Translations under genes and position numbers: made by a program
The notes under the pieces: model-generated
Told to the model about the DNA's origin: nothing
Databases searched by the model: none
What the model saw: only the letters and a program-made list of their open reading frames with translations
Part shown: one piece after another, positions 12,151-22,499 of the stretch
Layout of the letters: every line of letters starts with the position of its first letter
Numbering within the stretch: the first letter of the stretch is position 1
Assembly: GCA_003049465.1 (NCBI GenBank)
Contig: PYSS01000212.1
Span: 1-36,147 of the forward strand
Origin: Magnaporthiopsis rhizophila
Lineage: Eukaryota > Ascomycota > Sordariomycetes > Magnaporthales > Magnaporthaceae
Length of the DNA stretch: 36,147 nucleotides
Reading direction: 5' to 3'

Positions 12151-13113
12151 ATGAGCAATATCGACGACGATGACGACGCCTGCTTTGGCGTCGTCCCCAG
12201 CGAGGACGCCTCGTCGACCGGGACGTATGTCCCGCGCATAAAAAACATGGGCATGATCCAGCGCGAGAATTTAACCGGCGAGCTCAAAGGCAATCTGCCT
12301 ATCATCGTGTTCGGAAGGCGGGACCTCACGCTGCACGGGACGACGGAAGGGGGCACGCCGGCGACGCTGGTTATTTTCAAATGGTACCTGCACGAGCGCG
12401 AGCGCGGCAAGCGGTTTCAATCGCTGCGCATCACCTTCACCTTCCGCACCAAACGCCCGCACCCGGCCGGCGGCCAGGGGCGCGTCGACGCCTTTTACGA
12501 CCCGACCGTAGCCGGCGTGGCGCCGCGGGGCACCTATGGCCTGCTGCGGACGACGGAGACGAAGGGGACCAAGACAACCGCCGAAGCCAACCTCACGGGC
12601 GGCTTTGGCGGCTTCGTCCAGGGCGGCGGGAAGCTGGGCTACGAATTGAGCCGCAGCGTCGAGACGTCGCACAACATCACTATCAACGGCATGGAGAGCA
12701 ACGAGCACGAAACCGGCGAGGATTACAACCCGGACCATTATAACACGGTCGAGTGGAATCTGTTCGAGAACGAAAGCCAAAGCAGCGGCCTGCCGACCTT
12801 CTTCCGGACCGCCGTCCTGCTCGAGCGCCACCGCCGCGACGCCAGCCAGTTCACCGGCACCTTCCGGCTCGAGTCCGACGTGAACGGCATGAGCAACGTG
12901 CTGCGGGGTGTTAAGAAGTTCTTCGGCCGCCTGCCCAAAGACGACCCCGTCCTCTTCGACCCTAACGCGCCTCCCACGGCCAAAGAGGCTGACCTTATAG
13001 CGTTCCGGTACAAGCTGGACAAGGTGGACCTTGAAGGCATGGTGAAGTTTGTCATGTACAAGGAGGGGCCGCTTAAAAAGAACGATAAGGACGATGAAAA
13101 GGGTAACAAGTAA
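12151..13113 (+). CDS. 320-aa protein of unrecognised fungal family, beta-prone
   Basis: A single exon encodes 320 residues with no signal peptide and no obvious membrane helix. I cannot name the family. Visible features: an acidic N-terminus with five Asp (5-9); a segment of alternating polar and hydrophobic residues (about 40-145) suggesting beta strands; a Gly-rich stretch near 150-165 (GGFGGFVQGGGKLGY); a motif VEWNLFEN..SGLPTFFRTAVLLER near 200-228; DPVLFDPNAPP near 264; and a Lys/Asp-rich charged tail after about 300. The beta-prone, Gly-rich middle and charged tail would suit a membrane-acting or assembling protein kept inactive until cut, and the gene lies 622 bp downstream of a subtilase gene on the same strand. 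Fungal gasdermins are similarly sized and often sit beside protease genes, but I see no diagnostic gasdermin motif. GC content and an intact frame indicate a real gene; function is unknown. Confidence 0.75.
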   Translation: MSNIDDDDDACFGVVPSEDASSTGTYVPRIKNMGMIQRENLTGELKGNLPIIVFGRRDLTLHGTTEGGTPATLVIFKWYLHERERGKRFQSLRITFTFRTKRPHPAGGQGRVDAFYDPTVAGVAPRGTYGLLRTTETKGTKTTAEANLTGGFGGFVQGGGKLGYELSRSVETSHNITINGMESNEHETGEDYNPDHYNTVEWNLFENESQSSGLPTFFRTAVLLERHRRDASQFTGTFRLESDVNGMSNVLRGVKKFFGRLPKDDPVLFDPNAPPTAKEADLIAFRYKLDKVDLEGMVKFVMYKEGPLKKNDKDDEKGNK

Positions 13114-13224
13114 GGCAGCGGGGATACGGAGCGAGTGTGTTTTAATATCGTAATGCTGCCGGCTAGCGAGGAATTTAAACGTGTACAAGCCATTTCGTAT
13201 TAAAAATTATTTTAAATTAAATTG
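13114..13224. other. 3' flank of the 320-aa gene
   Basis: This short stretch runs from the stop codon to the first LTR relic and turns AT-rich at its end. It should carry the 3' UTR. The retroelement nest therefore begins only about 110 bp after the gene. Confidence 0.5.
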
Positions 13225-13580
13225 TGTTGCAAACAGGCCTTCTGCTCCTAGGGTAGGGCACCTAAAAGAGGTCCTGAGCAGTGCTGGAAAGCAAGGGCGC
13301 CTTGCACGTGACTAGGGGAGGTTTAAAAAACAGTAATTTTAATTGCTTGCCTAAGGGGATACCTTGGAGCTAATTTAGGTTAATTGATACCGAAACCTCA
13401 GTTGTACTATTCCGGGACAGTAAGGCATCCCTTTTTTTATACCCTAAGCCCATCCTTATGCATCGTTCTTAACCTGTTTAATTGTGGTGATCGAGATCGA
13501 TTGTTTTAATTGCTACCGATTAAATCAGTGCACCCCTTGTCGGCCACCCCCCCTAACGGCCACCTTAAACGGGCCCATTG
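13225..13580 (-). repeat. LTR relic E, reverse orientation, truncated
   Basis: It begins TGTTGCAAACAGGCC and shares with LTRs D and C the blocks TTCTGCTCCTAGGG, GAGCAG, CCTTGCACGTG, GGAGCTAATTTAGGTTAAT and CCTCAGTT in the same order. That is the U5/R side of an LTR in reverse orientation. The other end (expected CAGCTGTGGTT..) is absent because LTR D starts at 13581. The part after about 13400 matches no other LTR here. Its GC content is higher than in elements A-C. Confidence 0.65.
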
Positions 13581-14077
13581 TGTTACAATCACAGGCCTTC
13601 TGCTCCTAGGGAAGGGCACCTAGGGGCGGTGTTGAGCAGTACTGGTCTTGCAAGGTCGCCTTGCACGTGGTCCGGGGTCTGGTAAGAACGTTATCTGTTA
13701 TTACTTGCCCAAGGGGATGCTTTGGAGCTAACTTAGGTTGATTAATACCAAGGCCTCAGTTAAAGCTACCTTAGTACCTGGGAAGTCCGTCCTTCTTATA
13801 ATCGGACATTTCCCTATTAGATTTTTTGGATTTATGGATCTGCTATTTTTGCCAACAAATCCAAAAATCCTCCTTTGGATTTGTGAATTTGTTATTTTTG
13901 CTAACAGATCCAAAAATCCTTTTTTGGATCTGTGGATCTGTTATTCTTACCAATAAATCCAAAAATTCTCCTTAAAATTATATAACCTACCGTGCTGCCT
14001 TATCACAGGGTTAAAGCACAGCGCTAAAGGTTAGCCCCAGCCCTTTTATCCTTTTCGGGCATAACGCGGTTATAATA
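13581..14077 (-). repeat. LTR of element D, reverse orientation
   Basis: It starts TGTTACAATC and ends GGTTATAATA, which is the RIP-altered complement of the TGTTACAACC start seen in other copies. It is about 497 bp and shares the R/U5 core with LTRs A-C but has its own middle section containing three hairpin-forming tandem repeats. It keeps GC-rich blocks that are lost in other copies. Confidence 0.75.
13823..13971. repeat. Three tandem ~50-bp hairpin units in LTR D
   Basis: Units at about 13823-13873, 13874-13920 and 13921-13971 each run from TTTGGATYT..GGATCTG to ..AAATCCAAAAAT. The ends of each unit are complementary (TTTTGGATTT against AAATCCAAAA), so each could form a stem-loop. They lie in the U3-like part of the LTR and could serve as promoter or enhancer repeats. 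Confidence 0.6.
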
Positions 14078-14286
14078 TTAGGTTCCCTTTTTAAGGCTAA
14101 ATTTTTTTGGCTATAACTGCACCTTTCCTCCTTTTCTGTATCAGCCGATAAATTCCCCTTTTTTCCCCTTTACCCACCCTGGCCCTAATAAAATGTTTGG
14201 TTAGGTATAAAAATACCCTTTTGCAAAAAAAACCCTTCAGTGCAAAAATTTGCTTATTTTGGTTTTTGCATTTTTTGTTACAATAT
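14078..14286 (-). mobile_element. Internal fragment of element D
   Basis: Immediately after LTR D come the complement of a polypurine tract (GGTTCCCTTTTTAAGG) and the conserved block TAATAAAATGTTTGGTTAGGT, both matching the equivalent 3' internal end of element C (27023-27158). The fragment stops at 14286 where the 5' LTR of element A begins. The rest of D would have lain beyond A and is missing, consistent with loss at the chromosome break. Confidence 0.65.
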
Positions 14287-14736
14287 TGTTACAACCACAG
14301 CTGGCAGGGGACAGAAGGGCTGGGGCTAACCCCCAGCGGAACGCCTTTACCCCGCAATCATAAAGGCCAGGTGGCCGATTAACCAAGGCCAGGAGGGAGT
14401 TACGTGATTAGGTATTTATCTAAGCACGGGTGATATGTTTGTTATAAATATAACAGATATAGCACGGTAATATGTTTGTTATAAATATAACAAATATAAT
14501 ACAGATATGGTATAGGATTTATGGATATATAAAAAAGGATTTTTATTATATTAAATAATTTTAATTAAGGTTTTGGTATTAATTAACCTAAATTAATTTC
14601 AAAGCACCTTTTTAGGCAAGCAATTAAAATTTTTGTTATTATCCCAGTTTTTAGCACAAATTTTTTTATAAAAATTATATTACTCGGTACTTTTTCTGGT
14701 ATATTTTACCCTAAAAGCAAAAAATTATTTGCAACA
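14287..14736 (+). repeat. 5' LTR of element A
   Basis: It starts TGTTACAACCACAGCTGGC and ends TTTGCAACA, RIP-altered from TTTGTAACA, so the ends form a short inverted repeat. It contains two near-identical ~38-bp tandem units (14423-14460 and 14461-14497) around the near-palindrome TGTTATAAATATAACA, probably in U3. The TTTTAATTAATCCTG that follows at 14737 is the presumed primer-binding region. Confidence 0.85.
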
Positions 14737-16309
14737 TTTTAATTAATCCTGTTCAGTATTTACCGAAAATAATAAACAATAGCAATTATATTAATTATAA
14801 GCAAAAAAACCGAGGGCATTATTATTGCGGGCAAATTATATAATAATTTTTCGGCGGTTATATAAATATTTATTACAAAAGTTGAAAAATTCAAAAAGCT
14901 TAAACCAAACTTTATATTGCTATTAAATTTTATAAGTTTTTTTTGCCTGATAAATACGATAAAAAAAAAGGCAAAATTAAAATGTTTCTGACCAAATATA
15001 AAGGGTATTTTTTATTTTATTAAGATCATTTTTAACGGGAAAAATAAAAAATTATTTATACAGTTATGCGCCTGGATAATAAGGTTAAGGATTGATTTAA
15101 ACCTATTTGGTTTAATTATTTAAAAGGGTATAATAAGTTCAAAAAAAAAACCAAACTAATATTTGCTAATTTCGAAAAATTTGGCGAGAAGGTTGCCAAA
15201 ATTTTCGGGCAAATTAACGAGAAACGGGTGGCCGAAAAAAAATTGTTTTAATTTCGGCAAAAAGGCCCTGCGTTAATTTATATTTTTAAATTTTAACAAT
15301 TGGTTAATAAGTTTGATTGAACAAAAAATATTAAAATAATCCAGTTTTATTAGGGGCTGAGGGATAATATAAAAAACGAATTATTTAAGCAGGAATAATT
15401 TGAAAATTTTGTTAATTATATTATTATAATTATTTGTATTAGTAATAAATTATACAAATATTATTTTGAGAAAAAAGTTTAGCAAATTAAGCTAATAGCG
15501 TAAAATAATAAAGCTAACCAGAAAAAGGCAAAATAATAATAAATTATGGTTTATAGTATATATTCTGGATTTATGGATTTTAATGCTAAAATTATATACT
15601 AATAAAAGGAATAAAAATATATTAGGTTTAAAAGTTTAAAGAATAAAAGGTATTTTAAATATGGAAAAAAAGGATATATTAAAAAGGATTGCCCGCAAAA
15701 AAACCGATAAACGGCTGTATTTTATTGAAAAAATGCACCAAAGGATTGCAAGTTTATAATTTTGGTTTTATTTAGGGTAATATAATAAATGAAAGATAAA
15801 AGCCTGTGTTTCGGAGCATTGTTTAGCTGAATTTATTGCTTTAATAAAAGTTGTATGGTTTATTATTTCGATAAGGATATTATAGGGTATTATTTTAAAT
15901 AATGGATTATTATACTGTAACGGGTTGGCCAATTCCGGATTAATAGCAAAAAAAAGGTTGGTTTTATTATTAATCTTATAAGATCCGAAAAAAAGGATAA
16001 TGCAGCAGTTTGTATTTTAAAAAAGTTTAAAAAGCTAGCCCGGTGCAAAAATATATCGGATATTTTGGTTAATAATTTTAAGGAAAATTTAAATATAAAT
16101 ATAGGAATAAAGCAGTTTTTGGGCCAAATATATTTAATATAAGCCCGGGAAAAAAAATTAAACCTAATAATATTTTGGGAAACTGCAAAAGCGGGCCCTA
16201 ATAATAAAGGATATGGCAAAAAATAATAGCAATATATTGTTAATTTTAAAAAATTTTAATAAAAATTTAATTAGTAATTGATCGATATAGGGAAATAATC
16301 TTTTATAAT
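14737..16309 (+). pseudogene. Element A gag remnant with zinc knuckle, plus start of the extra region
   Basis: The frame is broken by many TAA/TAG codons from RIP, but its translation parallels 16786-18423 of element B. Near 15643-15695 a retroviral CCHC knuckle can be read as YFKYGKKGYIKKDC, with Cys and His positions changed to Tyr, as C-to-T and G-to-A decay predicts. The segment ends at the duplicated ATAAT (16305-16309) where element B inserted. Confidence 0.75.
16305..16309. repeat. Target-site duplication of B, left copy (ATAAT)
   Basis: ATAAT immediately before LTR B is repeated at 23638-23642 immediately after the second LTR of B. The corresponding unoccupied site in B itself is ATAAC (18424-18428). 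Confidence 0.9.
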
Positions 16310-16785
16310 TGTTACGACCATAGCTGGCAGGGGATAAAAGGGCTGGGGCTAACCCCCAGCAGTACGCTTTTACCCTGCAGTTATAAAAGCCAGGGGCCGA
16401 ATGATTAAGGCCAAGCTGGGAGAAGAATTACGTAATTAGGTTACGTAAGGATAAAAAGCGATACGTTGGGCATTAAACGTATCAAAAGTATCGTTAGGGA
16501 TATTTTTGGTATTTAGGAAAGCCAATGTATCACCCGTATTATTAATTGCCAAATGGGAGATAAGTACAGGTATATAAGGCAAAGGTTTTTTATTGTGCCA
16601 GGTAATTTTTAACTAAGGTTTTGGTATTAGTTAACCTAAGTTAGCTTTAAAATAACCTTTTGGGCAAGCAATTGAGATTTTTGTTATTATTCCAGTTTTT
16701 TAACACAAGCAATTTGGTGAAGATTTTACTGTTTAGCACTTTTTTTAATATACCTTATCCTAAAAGCAAAAAACCATTTGTAATA
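16310..16785 (+). repeat. 5' LTR of element B
   Basis: It starts TGTTACGACCATAGCTGGC and ends CATTTGTAATA, with the terminal CA changed to TA. It is 476 bp, the same length as its partner at 23162. An inverted repeat GATACGTT..AACGTATC lies in the U3-like part. Confidence 0.88.
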
Positions 16786-17790
16786 TTTTGATTAATCCTG
16801 TTTAATATTTACCAAAGGTAACAAACAATAACAATTATATTAATCGCAAGCAAAAAACCCGAGGATATTATTATCGCGGGCAAATTATATAACAATTTTT
16901 CGGCGGCCATACAAATATTTATCACAGAAATCGAGAAATTTAAAAAAGCTTAAACCAAGCTTTATATTGCTGTTAAATTTTACAAATTTTTTTTGCCTGA
17001 TAAATATAATAGGAAAAAAAGCAAAATTAAAATATTCCTAATCAAATATAAAGGGTACTTTTTGTTTTATTAAAATTATTTTTAGCAAGAAAAATAAAAA
17101 ATTACTTATGCGGTTATACATTTGGATAATAAGGTTAAGGATTAGTTCGAATCCATTTGGTCCGATTATTTAAAAAGGTATAACAAGTTTAAAAAAAAAA
17201 CCAAACTGATATTTGCTAATTTTAAAAAGTTTGAAAAAAAGGTTGCAAAAATTTTTGGATAAATTAACAAAAAATGGGTGGCTAAAAGGAAATTATTTTA
17301 ATTTTGGCAAAAAAGCCCTGTATTAATTTATATTTCCAAATTTTAATAATTGGTTAATAAATTTAACTGGACGGAAAATATTAAAATAATTCAGCTTTAC
17401 CAAAGGTTAAGGGATAATGTGAAAAATAAATTATCCAAATAGGAATAATCTGAAAATTTTATCGATTATATTATTACGGCCGTTTATATTAGTAATAAAT
17501 TATACAAATATTGTTTCGAGAAAAAAGTTTAGCAAATTAAACCAGTGGTGCAAAATAATAAAGCTAACCAAAAAAAGGCAAAATAATAATAATTTACGGT
17601 TTACGGTATATATTTTGGATTTATAAATTTTAGCGCTAAAATTATACACCAGCAAAAAAAATAAAAATACATTAGGTTTAAAAATTTAAAGGATAGAAAA
17701 TGTTTTAAATATAAAAAAAAAGGATATATTAAAAAGGATTATTTGCAAAAAAACCGATAAATGGTTATTTTTTGCCGAAAAAATGCGCAA
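16786..17790 (+). pseudogene. Element B gag remnant
   Basis: The presumed primer-binding region TTTTGATTAATCCTG opens the internal domain. The translation is interrupted by stops but keeps Gag-like helical text and ends in a zinc-knuckle remnant near 17697-17745 (KCFKYKKKGYIKKD), in which one Cys survives and other ligands have become Tyr. Gag would package the element RNA in virus-like particles. Confidence 0.7.
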
Positions 17791-18099
17791 AGGGGAAATG
17801 AACCTATAACTCCGGATTTATCCAAAGTAATATAATAAATAAAAAATGGAAGCTTATGTTCCGGAGCATTGTTCAGCTAAATTTATTATTTTAACGAAAA
17901 CTGTATGGTTTATTATTTCGATAAAAATATTATAGGGTATTATTTTAAGTAACGGTTTGTTATAATACAATAAATTGGCCGATTCCGGGATAATAATAAA
18001 AGGAAAATGGATATTATTACAAATTTTGCAATATTCGAAAAAAAGGATAATGCAGTGGCTCGAAATTTGAAAAAATTTGAGAAAGTTTAGTGCTGTAAT

Positions 18100-19080
18100 A
18101 ATTATATGCCAATAGCGGGAAAGTTTGTTGGATAAAGCAAAAAGCTCGAAAAATTAGCCCGGTGTAAAAGCGTGTTGGATATTTTGGTTAACGATTCCGA
18201 GGAAAATTTAGATATAAATACAAAAATGGAACCGTTTTTGGGCCAAATATATTTGATATAAGCCCAGGAAAAAAAATTAACCTTAATAATGTTTGAAAAA
18301 ACCACAAAAACGGATCTTAATAATAAAGGATTTAACGAATAATAATAGCAATATATTGTAAATTTTAAAAAATTTCAGCAAAAATTTGATTAGTAACTGA
18401 TCAATATAGGAAAATAATTTTTTATAACCAAAAAGAAAATACGGAAAATGTATATTTTATTTAGGTTTTTGGAAATAAATTGATAATTTTGGGATTAGCC
18501 CAAACCTATCGGTGGTTTAATATGCAAAAAACCAGCGCAAAATAATAAAAAAAAGCCCCTGGATTAGTTAAAAAATGATTAGTTGGTTATTTATTATAGG
18601 GCATTATTCGAAAATATTCCGAACCTGAACCAGCAATTAGCGCGGCTATATGTGCTAAACCATAAAAATATGGATTTTAATACGGGCCATTATAATAAGC
18701 TTTTTTGGGCCAAATATTTGTATAATAATTGCCGGTGGTATATGGCTAAAAAATTGAAGCACGATTTTTTCCCACAAAGAAAGGGAAAAGGATCAGTGCA
18801 ATATTTATGATAAAAATACCAGTTTCCGAAATAATGGATAATAAAAAAGGGTTATAAAAATTTTGCAGCAATTTTTAAATTATTATTAGCGTATTTTATA
18901 ATATATTTAGCAGGAATTTTAATATACCAGATATGCAAAAAACCGGAGTGTAAGGTATATATGGAAGAAAAAGCGAGGATTTGGACGGATGGGTTTGTCC
19001 GATTAATAAAAGCAATTGAAACCTGGAAATAAGCATTTTAAGCAAAAAATTAAAAAATTTATCCGAAAATAAGGCATGGG
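18100..19080 (+). pseudogene. Extra coding region between Gag and protease (element B)
   Basis: It lies between the zinc knuckle and the protease. It reads as helical text (KARCKSVLDILVNDSEENLD in relic form), then a 75-codon open stretch (18583-18810) rich in Tyr/Trp (LYVLNHKNMDF.., LFWAKYLYNN..WYMAKKLKHDFF), then an ILAYFII-type hydrophobic stretch followed by CKKPECKVYMEEKARIWTDG. The same order is found in A (23700-24240) and C (minus strand, about 32000-31146). I do not recognise the domain. Confidence 0.55.
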
Positions 19081-19178
19081 TAGAGCAATAACCAGCAAAA
19101 TTTTTAGCAATAACGATTATCGATTAATATAAGTATATTAGGATAATAATATATTAGAAAGGGCAAAGAATAAAAATT

Positions 19179-22100
19179 ATGATCGATTGCGGAGCCCAAA
19201 AAAATTATTTTTTATTAAAAATGGTAAAAAGGTATAGCATTTCGATGCGTTAAAAAAAAGAACTATATAATTTTATAATAATAAAATAGGAGCCAGTTAT
19301 GTTTAATAAAGAAAAAATTAATACTAAAACTGATTATTTCAAATTTTAATTTTTGGGAAAAATTTGCGAAATAATCCTGAATATTATAAATATGGGAGGG
19401 GAAAATTTAATTTTAAGCTTTTTATAGCTTAAAAAGTATAACCCTTTAATAAATTGGGTTACCGAACAAATTTAATAAAAAAAATTATTATTAATTAATA
19501 AAAAAGCCCAATAATTACAAATCTCGGATAATAAAAATTAAATACCAAAAAGGATAGCCGCAATAGCAGCAAAATATAGCAATTAGCCCTGGCAAACCAT
19601 ATTAACCGAAATATTAATAAATACGGATATAAACGGGCCCGGCAAATAAAAAATTACTAAAAATGGATTTAAAAACGTTTTTAAAAAATATTATAAATAT
19701 TAGAGGTTATTTTAGAAAAATTTGGAAATGGTATTACCGGAATACGGACCATTTAACCATAAAATTAAGCTTAAACCGGAAATATAGCTTAAGTACCAAA
19801 AATTGTATCAATTAAACCCTTGATAAAAAAAACTATTATAAAAATAGTTAAAGGAAAAAGTTAGAAAAGGAATTACCAAACTTTTTGATTTTTTTGTGGA
19901 ATATGGAATTTTGTTCGTTTTTAAAAAAAACGGAAAGGAACGGATATATATTAATTATTATCCGTTAAATTAAAAAATAATAAAGGATTGGTATTTTTTA
20001 CCCCTGATTAACAAATTTAAAGATAGGTTTGGGAAAAGCCGGTGGTTTATAACCTTAAATTTATGCAAAGCATATAGCCTATTAAGGATTAAGGAGGGGA
20101 ATAAATAAAAAACCGCTTTTCGGATCAAGTTTGGAATTTTCGAGTTACTGGTAATAATTTTTGGGCTTATTAATGCACCAGCCACGTTTTAGCAAATAAT
20201 TAACCATATATTACAAAAATACCTCGATATTTTCGCCCTTACATATTTGAATAATATCCTAATCTTTTCAAAAATACTGGAAAAATATAAATAATATATG
20301 CACAAAATGCTACAAAAATTGCAAAATACAAAGCTTTTGGTTAACCCGGATAAATGCATATGGCATTCCCTAAAAATAACTTTTTTCGGATTTGTTATTA
20401 AATAAGGAAAAATTTAAATAAAACCCAAAAAAATACAGGCGGTAAAAAATTGGCCTATATTTATCACGGTTAAAAAAGTACAAAATTTTTTAAAATTTTT
20501 GAACTTTTACCGAAAATTTATCCGAAATTTTAACAGAAAAGTTATATTATTTACAAATTTTACCAAAAATAATACCCAATTTTATTGAGGGATATAAAAA
20601 TAAATAACCTTCGAATTGTTAAAAAAAGTTATTGTTTAAATATCGGTATTAATAATGCCAGATTTAGAAAAATCTTTCGAGGTTAAAATTAATGTATCAA
20701 ATTTTATTATTGGGGAATAACTGGGATAGTAAAATAATTAAAAAAGGTTATATTTTTGCGCATTTTTTTTGCCAAAATTAAATAAACCTGAGCTAAATTA
20801 TCAGATTTATAATAAAAAATTTTTTGCTATTATCAAAATTTTGGAAAAATAAAAGGTATATTTGTGCGAAGCCAATTACCAAATTATGGTATACACCGAT
20901 CATAAAAACCTATTATAATTTACCACCAGCCAAATACTGAATAAAAAATAAATCCGATAAAGCCAGTTTTTTTAAAATTATAATTTTCGAATTAAAATTA
21001 AAAAAGGATTAAAAAATGGCCAAACGGATGTTTTAAACCATTGATTAAACCATTAGGTGGATATATCACCAGAAATATGCGCAGTTTTGGCCAAAGGACC
21101 AAACAGATCCCTGATCTTAGCATAGCGGGCATTGGCCAAAATAATCCGATAAAAAAATTGGACCCCAGAAAAAATCCAGCAAATTTATAACCAAATGGCT
21201 AATAAATATCAAGGGGTTATTAAAACCTAAAAAAGGTTTTGGCAATATTACAGGTTTATAAAAATTTGTACCGAAATGAAAAATGCAATTAAAAATTGCA
21301 AAAATTATGCGAAAAATAAAGCCAGCAAATATAAATTTTATAAATTATTGCAACCCTTACCAGTATTTAGCAAGGTATGGTAAAAAATTACGGCGGATTT
21401 TGTTACAGGGCTATCCAAATTAAGGGAATTTTTTATAAATGTCCAATATGATAATATTATGGTAATAGTTGATTAATTTACCAAATATGCTATATATTTA
21501 CCGTTTAAGGAAAATGCAAAGGTTACAAACCTAATTTATATTTTTATCCGAAATATAATTACGGAATACGGAATACCGGAATGTATAATTTTAAACCGAA
21601 ATAAATTATTTAATAATAAATTTTGGAAATAATTTATAATAAATTTAAATGCAGAACACGCCTTTTTTACAGTTTATTATCCTTAAACGGATAAATAAAC
21701 AAAACGAATAAACCAAATTATAAAATAATATTTATATTATTTTGTTAATTATAAATAAAATAATTAGGTATAATTATTCCTTATAATGCAATTTGTATAT
21801 AATAATTTAATATACGAAAATATAGGAATTATATTGTTTTATACAAATTACGGGTATATATTTACGGTATATAAAAAACCCAAAACAAAATTATATATTT
21901 TAATAGCAAAAATACAGGTAAAAAAATTTACCAAATTATACAAAAACTTTCAGGCAAAGTTAAAAAAATCGCAATAATACATATTTATACAGGCCAATAA
22001 AAAAAAATCGAAAAACTAACCTTTAAAAAGGGGGATAATATTTATCTTTTTCGATATAATATTAAAATAAAACAATTAAATAACAAATTAAACCACAAAA

Positions 22101-22486
22101 AATTAGGATTGTTTAAAATCCTAAAAAAAATTTCCAATATTAATTACAAATTTTAGCTATCACCAATCATGCATAATTATCCGGTTTTTTATATCGATTT
22201 GTTTAAACCAGTATTATTAGGGTTTAAAAATAATAAATTAATAAAAATTAATTTAAAACAGAAGTATAAAATTAAAAAAATTTTGAACAAAAAAATTATC
22301 GATAAAACCAAATATTATTTGGTTAAATGGGCAAAATACAAAATCGAAAAAAATATTTGGAAAAAAAAAATAAACCTAAAAAATATGCCAAAAACTTTTG
22401 AAAAGTATCGGCGGAAAACCCTTGGTAAAAAGTTAATACTAATACCGGAATTTGGATTTCGATTCGGAACACCCATACCAAAATAA
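19179..22486 (+). pseudogene. Element B pol remnant: protease, RT, RNase H, integrase, chromodomain
   Basis: The aspartic protease starts with MIDCGAQKN (catalytic Asp at 19185). Reverse transcriptase runs about 19930-20560 with RIYINYYPLN, FITLNLCKAYSLLRI and TYLNNILIFSK; the catalytic YLDD has become YLNN (20250-20255) and the first-motif Asp has become Asn. RNase H is near 20800-21060 (ELNYQIYNKKFFAI, VYTDHKNLL). Integrase has TADFVTGL, then ILNRNKLF (Asp to Asn) and TKRINQ (Glu to Lys). The last frame, 22169-22486, holds a chromodomain (YKIKKILNKK..YLVKWAKY..NIWK), which in chromoviruses steers integration to heterochromatin. The length of about 1100 residues is typical of Tf1/MAGGY-type pol. 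Many stops arise from Trp and Gln codons. Confidence 0.88.
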
Positions 22487-22499
22487 CGTATTTGGTTGG

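Noticed and set aside
12151..13113. Annotating the 320-aa protein as a gasdermin
   Set aside because: Size and neighbourhood fit, but I see no diagnostic sequence match. The idea is kept only as a hypothesis.
12271..13188. 305-codon minus-strand open frame opposite the 320-aa gene
   Set aside because: Its composition looks like a shadow frame. The plus-strand frame has a better start context, a coherent sequence and natural termini.
13225..13580. Relic E as a DNA transposon or small RNA gene
   Set aside because: Its shared blocks with the LTRs occur in the same order, so a truncated LTR explains it. No promoter boxes or cloverleaf were seen.
15890..16219. 109-codon minus-strand frame in element A
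   Set aside because: It is a shadow of the element's plus-strand coding region, kept open by AT-rich decay.
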